A stretch of 64,000 bases of DNA from an uncultured Enterobacteriaceae bacterium (lineage in GTDB: Bacteria > Pseudomonadota > Gammaproteobacteria > Enterobacterales > Enterobacteriaceae). Location of the stretch: the NCBI GenBank assembly GCA_936920625.1, contig CAKZHC010000010.1, positions 62,001 to 126,000 of the forward strand, written 5' to 3'. The position numbers were made by a program, and so were the translations under genes. Shown here in pieces: positions 49,346 to 58,604 of the stretch. The stretch's first letter is position 1, and the number at the start of each line of letters is the position of its first letter. The notes beneath the pieces were generated by a model. That model made no database searches. It saw only the letters and a program-made list of their open reading frames with translations, and had not been told where the DNA came from.

Positions 49346-49885
49346 ATAATTTCTCTATTTATCACCTGTCTTAAGTTTGTAACAGTCACCTCGCAGGCGG
49401 CAGGATTATTAGCCGATCAGGCAGGAAACAATAATGTTATATTATTAAACTGTTGAGATTCAGGCAAACAGGTCTGTGCAGATATCGCTAGTGATGCCCG
49501 AATAGTAGTTCGCTGTCATCCACCCGGATAAAATTAAATATGTTACAAAAATGTATTGCAGGATGGGATTTTGGGATATTTCTCGCTGTTATTGCCGAAT
49601 ATTCTGAGTATTTTACATCTCATTGTCATTGCACAGTGATGTAATGCAGGCGGCAGATACCGGAGCTGGCAGTACATATTGTTACTTAACTTGCGGCGTC
49701 ACGATATTGTTATTGCTGTGTGAAGTATATTTTTAATTCTTATTGGAAATATTGTCCCCCCGAATAGGTATTAACTGTTTTTGATAGTCCCGGTCACAAT
49801 TAGCGTAATCAGTTATTGGATCAGGCTGTTCGGGGCGTTATCTGGTGGCAAATGAGTGAAGGTGCCATAGTCAAAGGAAGTATTA
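49346..49885. other. Gap between divergent dld and idi, no gene
   Basis: 540 bases with no credible frame or gene remnant. It must hold the dld and idi promoters. Only AT-rich tracts around 49520-49560 and 49720-49760 stand out. Confidence 0.5.
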
Positions 49886-50431
49886 ATGGCTCAAATTGAC
49901 GTTATTGTTGTTGATAGCCGGGATCGTCCGGTTGGTAAGATGGAAAAACTTGAGGCGCATATTAAAGGCCAGTTGCATCGGGCAATTACCGTTTATGTAT
50001 TTAACGCGCAGCAGCAGCTATTACTACAGCGACGTGCCCGCGATAAATATCACTGTGGTGGCTTGTGGAGTAATACCACTTGTGGGCACCCTTATCCCGG
50101 AGAGTCAACTTTGGGTGCAGCGCAACGGCGACTGGCAGAAGAGATGGGATTACAGCCGGCACTAACGCCTGTTTTTGAGCTGAGCTATCACCTTACTATG
50201 AGTAACGGACTTATTGAGCATGAGTATGGTCACGTCTTTTTTGCACAAACTGATGCTCTGCCAAAGGTCAACCCTCAGGAGGCTGACGCATGGCGTTATG
50301 CTTCAGTTGATGAAATTGCTACAGAGATGGCACTTTCGCCAGCATGTTTTACTCCCTGGTTCCTTCATACCTTCGAATCTATACCTGCACAAGCTGCTGC
50401 CTTTTTTACAGCAGCTGTGCAGCGTGGATGA
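49886..50431 (+). CDS. idi: Isopentenyl-diphosphate delta-isomerase, type 1
   Basis: 181 residues. Nudix-type enzyme interconverting isopentenyl and dimethylallyl diphosphate. The catalytic Cys lies in WSNTTCGHPYPGE (near residue 67) and the catalytic Glu in EHEYGHVFF. No carotenoid genes neighbour it in this window. Confidence 0.96.
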   Translation: MAQIDVIVVDSRDRPVGKMEKLEAHIKGQLHRAITVYVFNAQQQLLLQRRARDKYHCGGLWSNTTCGHPYPGESTLGAAQRRLAEEMGLQPALTPVFELSYHLTMSNGLIEHEYGHVFFAQTDALPKVNPQEADAWRYASVDEIATEMALSPACFTPWFLHTFESIPAQAAAFFTAAVQRG

Positions 50432-50594
50432 ATAGTTCATCAGGGGGGCAACAAATGTGTGACTATTTGGGTAAATGATCCCGTTTAAACTTCATCTTTA
50501 ACTTCAAAAGAGTAGTTTAGCCGGTAGCTGTCGCTTTTGGTCAACGAGCGGGTAAGGAGAAACTGGCTGGCCGGGTGTGATACTGTCTGCTATG

Positions 50595-50702
50595 TCATCG
50601 GGCACTGATAATCACATAATAACCCACTAGCATCACGCCTCCTGTGCCGCCAATCGATAATAACAGGAAAAGCAGCGTAACTGCCATTTTTTGCCAGCGC
50701 AT
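50595..50702 (-). CDS. yohO: Tiny membrane protein YohO
   Basis: 35 residues reading MRWQKMAVTLLFLLLSIGG then TGGVMLVGYYVIISAR. Length, start MR, and the GGxGGVMLxGY core match E. coli YohO (35 residues), as I recall it. One membrane helix fills almost all of it. Function unknown. Its relatives yohC, yohD and dld lie nearby, which supports the call. Confidence 0.8.
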   Translation of the reverse strand: MRWQKMAVTLLFLLLSIGGTGGVMLVGYYVIISAR

Positions 50703-51029
50703 AATATTAATCCGTTGTGTTGAATTAACGGCAGTATAACTGTTTTGCTGAGTTATGTCTGGTGTTACTTACCCGCAAACAGCGTGCTAAACAGAGTAAA
50801 TCGCAGATTCTACGCACTAGTAAACCGGGTGCAGCAGGCAGCACCTGCCTGACGTTCAAATGACTGAAGCAGGCAGACTGAGGGCCCCCCAGATGAGCGG
50901 GTTGAAAGGGATTACAGCATTTCATTCTAAGGACTGTAAAAGAGGGTCAGATGCTCATACCATAATACAGATTAAAATTAGACTGATGTCGTTAGCTCAT
51001 CGTTGGGGGGCGGCCTGCAACGGCAGGCA
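50703..51029. other. Gap before hutU with a hairpin
   Basis: About 330 bases without a gene. GCCTGC (51013-51018) and GCAGGC (51023-51028) form a short hairpin just after the hutU stop on the minus strand. It lacks a T tract, so termination there is only possible. Confidence 0.4.
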
Positions 51030-52715
51030 CTACTCCTGCATTGGCAGATTGAGTGAATGCTCACGGGCACAAGTTTCTGCCAGTTGATAACCCGCATCAG
51101 CGTGGCGCATCACTCCCGTTGCCGGGTCATTCCATAATACCCGTTCTAGTCTGGCATCAGCTTCACTGCTGCCGTCACAGACCACGACCATGCCCGCATG
51201 CTGTGAGAAGCCCATCCCTACTCCACCACCATGGTGAAGACTAACCCAGGTAGCCCCACCCGCTGTGTTGAGTAAGGCGTTGAGCAATGGCCAATCGGAA
51301 ACAGCATCAGAACCATCTTTCATTGATTCAGTTTCGCGGTTGGGAGAAGCAACTGAACCGCAATCAAGATGATCACGCCCTATAACTACCGGTGCTTTCA
51401 GTTCGCCATTACGCACCATTTCATTAAAAGCCAGCCCGGCAATATGCCTCTCACCTAGCCCCAGCCAGCATATTCGCGCGGGCAGACCCTGAAAAGCGAT
51501 GCGCTGTTGTGCCATATCAAGCCAATTATGTAGACTCTGATGATGTGGGAACAGTGCTTTTAATCTGGCATCAGTTTTATAAATATCTTCTGGATCACCA
51601 GACAGAGCTACCCAGCGGAATGGCCCCTTACCCTGACAGAATAGTGGCCGAATATAGGCCGGGACAAAACCAGGAAAGTCGAAGGCATTGCTTACCCCTT
51701 CTTCTTTGGCTACCTGACGAATGTTGTTGCCATAATCTACAGTAGGAATCCCCATGTTATGGAAACCAAGCATTGCGCGAACGTGTTCTGCCATAGAGGC
51801 GCGGGCAGCACGCTCAACGGCTTTAGGATTGTTGACCCGCTCACTGAGCCAGCGCTCAACACTCCAGCCAGCGGGCAGATAACCGTTGATCGGATCGTGT
51901 GCCGAGGTTTGGTCAGTCACGATGTCAGGTTTCATTCCGCCAGCTTCAGCACGTTTTAACAATTCCGGGATGATTTCCGCCGCATTGCCTAACAACCCCA
52001 CCGAGACCGCTTGTCCGGCTGTAATGGCCTCGTTGATCAGCGTTAGTGCGCCATCAACAGATCGGGATTTGTAATCGAGATAACGGGTGCGGAGGCGGAA
52101 ATCAATACGCGACTCCTGACACTCAATAGCTAGCACACAGGCACCAGCTAATACGCCCGCCAGCGGTTGTGCACCCCCCATCCCGCCCAGACCTGCTGTG
52201 AGTATCCATCGGCCGCTCAAATCGTTGTTGTAGTGCTGACGCGCCGCTTCAGCAAAAGTTTCGTAGGTACCCTGGACAATTCCCTGAGCGCCAATATAGA
52301 TCCATGAACCTGCGGTCATCTGACCGTACATCATTAGCCCGGCTTTATCCAGATGATTGAAGTGGTCCCATGTAGCCCAGTGTGGTACCAGATTGGAATT
52401 AGCAAGTAATACCCTGGGAGCATCGGTATGAGTTCGAAAGATACCGACAGGTTTGCCTGACTGAATGAGCAGAGTTTCGTCGGGTTGCAGTGCTCTGAGC
52501 GAGCTTAAAATCTGCTGAAAGCAGTTCCAGTCGCGCGCGGCTTTACCGATACCGCCATAAACTACTAAATCTTCTGGTCGCTCTGCTACATCTGGATCGA
52601 GATTATTTTGAATCATGCGATAAGCAGCCTCGATGAGCCAGTTAGCACAGTGCAATTTGTTGCCATGGGGCGCTCGCACTTGCCGGGAGACGATTTCAGG
52701 TAGTGTCTCACTCAC
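51030..52715 (-). CDS. hutU: Urocanate hydratase
   Basis: 561 residues. Converts urocanate to imidazolonepropionate using tightly bound NAD. Conserved stretches are YGGIGKAARDW, TAGLGGMGGAQPLAG (NAD-binding), DQTSAHDPINGYLP and FCQGKGPFRWVALSGD. The start is a GTG 12 bases after hutH, with AAGGAGAAC overlapping the hutH stop. Second enzyme of histidine degradation. Confidence 0.97.
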   Translation of the reverse strand: MSETLPEIVSRQVRAPHGNKLHCANWLIEAAYRMIQNNLDPDVAERPEDLVVYGGIGKAARDWNCFQQILSSLRALQPDETLLIQSGKPVGIFRTHTDAPRVLLANSNLVPHWATWDHFNHLDKAGLMMYGQMTAGSWIYIGAQGIVQGTYETFAEAARQHYNNDLSGRWILTAGLGGMGGAQPLAGVLAGACVLAIECQESRIDFRLRTRYLDYKSRSVDGALTLINEAITAGQAVSVGLLGNAAEIIPELLKRAEAGGMKPDIVTDQTSAHDPINGYLPAGWSVERWLSERVNNPKAVERAARASMAEHVRAMLGFHNMGIPTVDYGNNIRQVAKEEGVSNAFDFPGFVPAYIRPLFCQGKGPFRWVALSGDPEDIYKTDARLKALFPHHQSLHNWLDMAQQRIAFQGLPARICWLGLGERHIAGLAFNEMVRNGELKAPVVIGRDHLDCGSVASPNRETESMKDGSDAVSDWPLLNALLNTAGGATWVSLHHGGGVGMGFSQHAGMVVVCDGSSEADARLERVLWNDPATGVMRHADAGYQLAETCAREHSLNLPMQE

Positions 52716-52727
52716 AATTGTTCTCCT

Positions 52728-54140
52728 TCATGAATTGCAGGGTAGGGTATAGCACGGTAGTAGCGTAGTAACAGGATCTGGCCAGTTATCGCCAGTGGCC
52801 CATAATCGCATGTGCTCAATATCTGGTGCTAACAATCGGTCCTTATCTAGCCATGGGACCTGCTGGCGAATTTGATCAAACTGATTTTCAATCAGTGGAG
52901 AACTGCGTAGCGGGCGATGGAATTCTATTCCCTGAATCGCTGCCATGGCTTCGATACCGACTATTGCGGCTGTGTTGAAACACATTGAACCCAGCCGTCT
53001 GGCGGCGTAGGTCGCCATTGAAACGTGATCTTCCTGATTTGCAGAGGTAGGCAGGCTGTCAACGCTGGCTGGGTGTGCCAGTGATTTATTTTCCGATGCC
53101 AGAGCGATGATGTCAGCGGCAAATGCCACCGGTTCAGCGTGAAAATTTCCACCGGAGATAATATCCATGTCCTCGCTAAATATCAGAGGATTGTCGGAAG
53201 CGGCGTTAGCTTCGATTTGTAGAATCCTTGCTGCATGATACAGGTTGTCAAGGCAGGCACCCATTACTTGCGGAACGCAGCGGATAGAGTAGGGATCCTG
53301 AACCCGCGAACAGTTAGCATGTGACTCGATAATCTCGCTCCCCGTCAATAGGTTATGTACTGCTGCTGCCACGGCAATCTGTCCTGACTGGCCGCGTGCC
53401 TGATGAATACGTTTGTCATAAGGTTTTAACGAGCCTTTAATTGCCTCCAGCGAGAATGCACCTGCTATCAGGCCAGCGGCAAAGCTATTTTCTGCTTCAA
53501 ATAAACCACGAAGTGCCAGTGCCGTTGAAACTTGTGTACCATTCAGTAGTGCAAGCCCCTCTTTCGGCCCTAACACAAAAGGCTTTAATCCGGCCAGCTC
53601 AAGTCCCTGTCTTGCGGAGATTTGCTCTCCGTTGACGCGAACTTCACCTTCCCCCAGCAGCATCAGTGACAAATGGGTCAGCGGTGCTAAATCACCCGAG
53701 GCGCCTACTGAGCCCTTTTCAGGAATCAAAGGCATAACACCAGCATTGAATGGTGCAATCAAGCCGTCAATCAATGCCAGTCGCACGCCTGAGTGGCCAC
53801 GTGCCAGACTGGTAATTTTGCAGGCCATTACCAGACGCACCACGTTATCAGGTAACATATCTCCTAAGCCCACACTATGTGAAAGTATCAGATTGCGTTG
53901 CAGCTCAGCAAGGCGGTTAGCCGGGATAATTGTTGTTGCTAGTTTGCCAAAGCCGGTATTGACACCATAGTTGACAGCGCCAGTTTTAGTTATGGTGGAA
54001 ATAGCATTGAACGCGCGTTCCACCGTACAGCGTGATGGCTCATCGATAGCCAAAGTAACATTGCCACGGTAGATGGCTTTCAATGTTATGAGATCAACTT
54101 TCCCGGGTGTAAGAACATAAAGTAAAGACTTATTTGGCAT
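52728..54140 (-). CDS. hutH: Histidine ammonia-lyase with an internal deletion, probably inactive
   Basis: First enzyme of the pathway (histidine to urocanate and ammonia). 470 residues from the ATG at 54140; homologues have about 510. The MIO-forming ASG is at residues 147-149 (GSVGASGDLAPL). At about residues 344-349 the sequence goes AADIIALASENKSLAHP. In homologues AAD..ALA and ALASENK are separated by about 45-48 residues including an LSERR helix and a SGFM segment. Both flanks end in ALA, so a short-repeat deletion is likely. The loss removes part of the central helical bundle. The frame stays open. Confidence 0.9.
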   Translation of the reverse strand: MPNKSLLYVLTPGKVDLITLKAIYRGNVTLAIDEPSRCTVERAFNAISTITKTGAVNYGVNTGFGKLATTIIPANRLAELQRNLILSHSVGLGDMLPDNVVRLVMACKITSLARGHSGVRLALIDGLIAPFNAGVMPLIPEKGSVGASGDLAPLTHLSLMLLGEGEVRVNGEQISARQGLELAGLKPFVLGPKEGLALLNGTQVSTALALRGLFEAENSFAAGLIAGAFSLEAIKGSLKPYDKRIHQARGQSGQIAVAAAVHNLLTGSEIIESHANCSRVQDPYSIRCVPQVMGACLDNLYHAARILQIEANAASDNPLIFSEDMDIISGGNFHAEPVAFAADIIALASENKSLAHPASVDSLPTSANQEDHVSMATYAARRLGSMCFNTAAIVGIEAMAAIQGIEFHRPLRSSPLIENQFDQIRQQVPWLDKDRLLAPDIEHMRLWATGDNWPDPVTTLLPCYTLPCNS

Positions 54141-54150
54141 GGTATACTCC

Positions 54151-54162
54151 TGTATAGACAAG
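54151..54162. promoter_or_regulatory. HutC operator-like site near the hutH start
   Basis: TGTATAGACAAG, 11 bases before the hutH ATG. Its exact reverse complement occurs at 54254-54265. It resembles HutC sites of the type CTTGTATATACAAG. Confidence 0.65.
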
Positions 54163-54253
54163 ACAGCTTATGCAGTGCCATGCATGCGATTATTGAGCAG
54201 CATATTGTTAAAAACGCGAAAGCGAGAGATTGAGTTGAACAGAAATGTATAAT

Positions 54254-54265
54254 CTTGTCTATACA
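54254..54265. promoter_or_regulatory. Second HutC operator-like site in the hutH-hutC interval
   Basis: CTTGTCTATACA, the reverse complement of the site at 54151-54162, 92 bases away. Probably controls hutHU and perhaps hutC itself. The remaining 54270-54609 holds no recognisable gene. Confidence 0.65.
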
Positions 54266-54621
54266 ATCAAGTATTACTATGCCAGATTGATCACAAATTA
54301 AATTTACTAACGTGGCCCGGCCTGCTCTGCTGGCTTAGCACTGACTGGCAAGTGGATGTAGCACATGGCCCATGTAGTAAAACGTTATCGTCGTATGCTG
54401 GCAGGAAATAAAAGACATTATCACCGTTATTCAGTCTGCTCAGTTTTTCCGGAGCAGCGCTATTTTCCTAAAGACAGGACTGCCGGAAATTAGCGGTGAG
54501 AAACAACGCTGGCAGCGGTCTGAAACTAGTAACGGTCAGCTAACACCCGGCACTGTTGTGTTCCCGCAGTGGGCACTTTGGTATTTAAATTCGTTATTAT
54601 GACTTCGGAGTGATAGTTATC

Positions 54622-55392
54622 ATGAAGGAGACAACGACGGCCGGACAGGCCGCAATTTCTCAGTTTTCAGCAGCAATAGGTGATGATCCGGCGCCAATTT
54701 ATCATCGTGTTAAGCAGGCAATCATCAGCCAGATCGATCAGGGTAACTGGAAGGCTAAACAGCGTGTTCCTTCGGAGAGTGAGTTTGTTAATCAGCTTGG
54801 TGTAAGCCGCATGACGATCAATCGCGCGTTGCGTGAACTCACCAGTGAAGGTTATCTGATTCGTATGCAGGGAGTTGGCACTTTTGTTGCCGAAAACAAA
54901 AGCTACACCTCCATGCTTGAGGTACACAACATTGCTGAAGAGATCATGCAGCGTGGCCATCGTCATAGTTGTAAAGTTCTTGAACTGGACAGCCTAAAAG
55001 CGACCCCAGAGCAGGCGTCAGTGTTAGGGCTCCCAACTGGACAAGTGATTTTTCATTCAGTGATTGTTCATTACGAGAATAATCTGCCGGTACAGCTGGA
55101 GGACCGTCTGGTAAACCCGCTGGTGATACCTGGCTATTTGGAACAGGATTTTCAGCATTTTACACCTTATGCCTATCTTATGCGTATTGCTCCCCTGACC
55201 GCGGGCGAACATGTGGTAGAAGCCGTTCTGCCCGATGCGAAGCAATGTGCCATACTGGCAGTGGCAGATAATGAACCCTGCCTGCTAATACATCGTCAGA
55301 CTTGGGGTGGCCAGCGTATTGTTACCTCGGCCAGATTGCTCTATCCCGGGTCTCGTTACAAACTGGTGGGGCGCTTTGGCGAGTCAGGATGA
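54622..55392 (+). CDS. hutC: Histidine utilisation repressor HutC (GntR family)
   Basis: 256 residues from the ATG at 54622; a GTG at 54610 is in frame but overlaps the likely GGAG binding site. N-terminal winged helix-turn-helix (about 28-90: PSESEFVNQLGVSRMTINRAL) and C-terminal UTRA ligand domain (about 105-250) that binds urocanate in homologues. It lies divergent from hutH, within the operon cluster it should control. Confidence 0.93.
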   Translation: MKETTTAGQAAISQFSAAIGDDPAPIYHRVKQAIISQIDQGNWKAKQRVPSESEFVNQLGVSRMTINRALRELTSEGYLIRMQGVGTFVAENKSYTSMLEVHNIAEEIMQRGHRHSCKVLELDSLKATPEQASVLGLPTGQVIFHSVIVHYENNLPVQLEDRLVNPLVIPGYLEQDFQHFTPYAYLMRIAPLTAGEHVVEAVLPDAKQCAILAVADNEPCLLIHRQTWGGQRIVTSARLLYPGSRYKLVGRFGESG

Positions 55393-55937
55393 CGCTTTTC
55401 GATAGTGGCAAATAACAGGCAGGCGTCTGGCGTTACAGGAATCAAAGCAGGGCCATTATGGTGCCACCATACGCATTCTCCCTGACTCAGGGGGTTCCTC
55501 TGGCATTGCCACCCACCTGTCAGCACGTAAGCGATGCCCGCTACATGAGACGGTGGCTGTACCTCATGAGTGATAGTGCTCATACTGGCGTGGTGGCTCT
55601 TACGACATGTCATCAGATTAAAATCATGGCTGATGCCGCCCTGAAGGCGGGCGTAGATTTTCTCTTCTCCACGAAAAGAGAAAGATTCTCCATGTTTTAG
55701 CTGTTGCTGCCAGCCCGGAGCAGTGAGCGTCACCCCCTCACCATGCAGTAGTGTAATAATGCGATCTACACCGGGGAACAGTGAAAAATAGCAATCCTGA
55801 TTAATAGTGGCGATACTGGCACGCCAGCTAAAAGATTCGGACGAGTCGGACTGGGAGTACGCCACAATTTCACGTGTTTGCCCGGCGCCATTACGCCAGG
55901 GTGTCAGGGGAAGGGTATCCAGACAAATTTTATTCAC
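55356..55937 (-). CDS. hutD: HutD family protein
   Basis: 193 residues from the GTG at 55937, which overlaps the hutF stop (GTGAATAA). Cupin-like HutD: PLTPWRNGAGQTREIVAY near residue 10, SWRASIATINQDCYFSLFPGVDRI, and a C-terminal Gly/Trp region. HutD accompanies hut genes and is thought to regulate or govern flux; its activity is uncertain. Its end overlaps convergent hutC by 37 bases. Confidence 0.88.
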   Translation of the reverse strand: MNKICLDTLPLTPWRNGAGQTREIVAYSQSDSSESFSWRASIATINQDCYFSLFPGVDRIITLLHGEGVTLTAPGWQQQLKHGESFSFRGEEKIYARLQGGISHDFNLMTCRKSHHASMSTITHEVQPPSHVAGIAYVLTGGWQCQRNPLSQGECVWWHHNGPALIPVTPDACLLFATIEKRHPDSPKRPTSL

Positions 55938-57294
55938 TGAGTAATCTCTTAACAACGGATGAAAATGCATGTGCAGCCTGTAGCTGATCTCTGTGCTGCC
56001 CCTGGTCAATCACCTGCCGGCCGGCTACAAAGACATCACGAATGTGAGCCCGATTACCGGCAAATAGCCAGCGATTGATTAGCTGGCTGTCAGGCACAGG
56101 CCCTAACAGTGCATCCTCTTCCAGCACCAGCCAGTCGGCACGATAACCAGCACTCAGTGTACCGACAGCAACGCCACAAGTTTGAGCCCCACCCTGACAC
56201 GCTTGTTTGTAAAGTGTGTCGCCTACTGAAGGTTCTCCCTGCCGGGTGAGACAATTACGGCGGTGATCGCGTAGCCTCTGGCTATATTCGAACCAACGAA
56301 GCTCTTCAACGACATCTAATGAAACCTGGCTATCTGAACCAATCCCCCAGCGTCCGTTCTGTGCCAAATAATCGGTTCCACGAAAAATACCATCACCCAG
56401 ATTGGCTTCTGTAGTGGGGCAGAGCCCTGCAACTGCTCCGCTCCCGGCAAGACGGTTCAGCTCGCGATCATCAAGATGTGTAGCGTGGATTAAACACCAG
56501 CGTTGATTAACATCGAAGTGATCGAATAGCCAGTTGACGGGACGCTGACCACTCCAGGCCTGACTTTCTGCAACCTCTTTTAGCTGCTCGGAAATATGAA
56601 TATGCACTGGCAGATCTATCGAAGAGAGAATTAAAGCTTCTCTCATCTGTGTTTTACTGACAGCACGCAAAGAATGGAAGCAGATACCACGATTGATAAG
56701 TGGCTGCTTTTGTATCCAGCCATCCAGACGCTCCTGTTGACCTAACCACGCATCTGTTTGTTGTATAAAACGTTTCTGAGTCGGTAACGGTGGCTGGCAA
56801 CCAAAACCGGCATAACTATAGAGTACTGGGAGTAGTGTCTGCCCGATGCCGCTTGAGTGCGCTGCTATCATCAGCTGCTGTAGCATCGCATCGTCTTGGT
56901 AAGGTTTACCATCTGTATCGTGATGCAGATAGTGAAACTCAGCAACCTGAGTATAACCTCCTTTCAGCATATCGATATAGAGCTGGGTGGCAATAGCGCC
57001 GACTGCTTCCGGTGTCAATGTCTCAAGCATCTGGTACATTAGCTGGCGCCAGCTCCAGAAGCTGTCATGAGGATTTTTTGCTACTTCGGCCAGACCTGCC
57101 ATCACTCGCTGAAAAGCATGAGAATGTAGATTGCACATAGCCGGGATAACTGCACCGTGCAGAAGCTGTGAATGTTCTTGTTGCGTGTCTGGTGTTAGTT
57201 TTTGTAAAAAGCCATGTTCGTCGACTTCAATGGTTACATTATGACGCCATCCCTGTGGTAGCAGAGCTCGGTGGGCGAAGAAATAGTGCGACAT
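55930..57294 (-). CDS. hutF: Formimidoylglutamate deiminase
   Basis: 454 residues from the ATG at 57294. Amidohydrolase that converts N-formimidoyl-glutamate to N-formylglutamate and ammonia. Metal-binding NLHSHAFQRVMAG is near residue 55; HIHISEQLKEV and HATHLDDRE in the middle; GIGSDSQVSLDVVEELRW near residue 315. With hutG it defines the five-step (formylglutamate) variant. Confidence 0.95.
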   Translation of the reverse strand: MSHYFFAHRALLPQGWRHNVTIEVDEHGFLQKLTPDTQQEHSQLLHGAVIPAMCNLHSHAFQRVMAGLAEVAKNPHDSFWSWRQLMYQMLETLTPEAVGAIATQLYIDMLKGGYTQVAEFHYLHHDTDGKPYQDDAMLQQLMIAAHSSGIGQTLLPVLYSYAGFGCQPPLPTQKRFIQQTDAWLGQQERLDGWIQKQPLINRGICFHSLRAVSKTQMREALILSSIDLPVHIHISEQLKEVAESQAWSGQRPVNWLFDHFDVNQRWCLIHATHLDDRELNRLAGSGAVAGLCPTTEANLGDGIFRGTDYLAQNGRWGIGSDSQVSLDVVEELRWFEYSQRLRDHRRNCLTRQGEPSVGDTLYKQACQGGAQTCGVAVGTLSAGYRADWLVLEEDALLGPVPDSQLINRWLFAGNRAHIRDVFVAGRQVIDQGQHRDQLQAAHAFSSVVKRLLSE

Positions 57295-57328
57295 GAATTG
57301 ATTCCTGAGAACTGAAACGGTATACAAG

Positions 57329-57342
57329 TTGTATATACATAT
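57329..57342. promoter_or_regulatory. HutC operator-like site between hutF and hutI
   Basis: GTTGTATATACATA inside an AT-rich tract of repeated TATACA words (57319-57350), between divergent hutF and hutI. It resembles the sites near hutH and could serve both promoters. Confidence 0.6.
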
Positions 57343-57386
57343 ACATACTTATGATCATGAGTAAAGTGCGGGAATAAGGAGATGCG

Positions 57387-58604
57387 ATGTATGCCAAACT
57401 AAAATGTGACAATTTATGGGTCGGGTCGGATATAGTGACGATGCGCGACGGGCGCTATAATCTGATACGAGAAGGGGCTATCGCGGTAGCTGATCAGAAA
57501 ATTGTCTGGATTGGGCCAGAACGTGACAGCAGCGGTATCTGCTATAACAATATTTGTCACACTGGCGGAGGTATAATTACGCCGGGATTAATCGATTGCC
57601 ACACACACTTGGTATTTGGTGGTGACCGCAGCCCGGAGTTTGAGCAACGGTTAACGGGCGTCAGTTACGGTGAAATAGCGGCGCAGGGTGGGGGTATCCT
57701 CTCAACCGTACGGTCGACTCGTGCTAGCAGTCAGCAAACGCTGGTTGACGACGCCAGACTGCGGCTTGCACGCCTGATGGCTGAAGGTGTTACTACTGTA
57801 GAGATTAAATCGGGTTACGGACTGGATCAGGAGAGTGAAATACGCCTGTTACGGGCTATACGCCAGCTGGGGCATGAAATGCCAATCGATGTACATGCTA
57901 CCTGCCTTGCGGCTCACGCATTACCTCCCGAATTTACAGGTAATCCACAAGGCTGGATAGATCTGATTTGTCAGCGTCTGTTGCCCCTGGTAGTGCAGGA
58001 GAATCTGGCGGATGCAGTTGATGCTTTTTGTGAAAAGATAGCGTTTTCCCCACAGCAGGTAAGTCAGGTATTTGAGACGGCTCGTGCATTAGGTATTCCT
58101 CTAAAAATTCACGCAGAGCAGCTTTCATCACAGCGGGGAGCAACGCTTGCAGCACAATATGGTGCTTTGTCTGCCGATCATCTTGAATATGCCATAGAAG
58201 AGGACGTTACCGCCATGGCAGCAAATGGTACGGTGGCTGTATTGCTGCCAGGCGCATTTTATCTGCTGCGTGAGACCAGAAAACCACCAGTTGAACTGTT
58301 TCGCCGTTATGGAGTACCGATGGCACTGGCCAGTGATGCTAATCCTGGCACATCCCCTGTCTTATCTTTGCGTCTGATGCTCAATATGGGCTGTACACTA
58401 TTTGGTATGACACCTGAAGAGGCGCTGGCGGGTGTGACACTAAATGCAGCCAAAGCACTAGGGTGTGCCAGCCTGACAGGTAGTCTGGAAGTGGGCAAAC
58501 GTGCCGATTTTGTGGTCTGGCAGGTAGCACATCCGGCTGAGCTAGTTTACTGGTTAGGGGGCGAACTGCCTTGTATGACTATCTATAAAGGAGAAAAGCG
58601 TTAA
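57387..58604 (+). CDS. hutI: Imidazolonepropionase
   Basis: 405 residues. Amidohydrolase opening imidazolone propionate to formimidoylglutamate. The metal motif DCHTHLVFGGDRSPEFEQRL begins near residue 71; HAEQLSSQRGATLAAQYGALSADHLEY (start HAEQLSSQ) and DANPGTSP are also conserved. Its stop overlaps the hutG start (TAATG). Confidence 0.96.
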   Translation: MYAKLKCDNLWVGSDIVTMRDGRYNLIREGAIAVADQKIVWIGPERDSSGICYNNICHTGGGIITPGLIDCHTHLVFGGDRSPEFEQRLTGVSYGEIAAQGGGILSTVRSTRASSQQTLVDDARLRLARLMAEGVTTVEIKSGYGLDQESEIRLLRAIRQLGHEMPIDVHATCLAAHALPPEFTGNPQGWIDLICQRLLPLVVQENLADAVDAFCEKIAFSPQQVSQVFETARALGIPLKIHAEQLSSQRGATLAAQYGALSADHLEYAIEEDVTAMAANGTVAVLLPGAFYLLRETRKPPVELFRRYGVPMALASDANPGTSPVLSLRLMLNMGCTLFGMTPEEALAGVTLNAAKALGCASLTGSLEVGKRADFVVWQVAHPAELVYWLGGELPCMTIYKGEKR

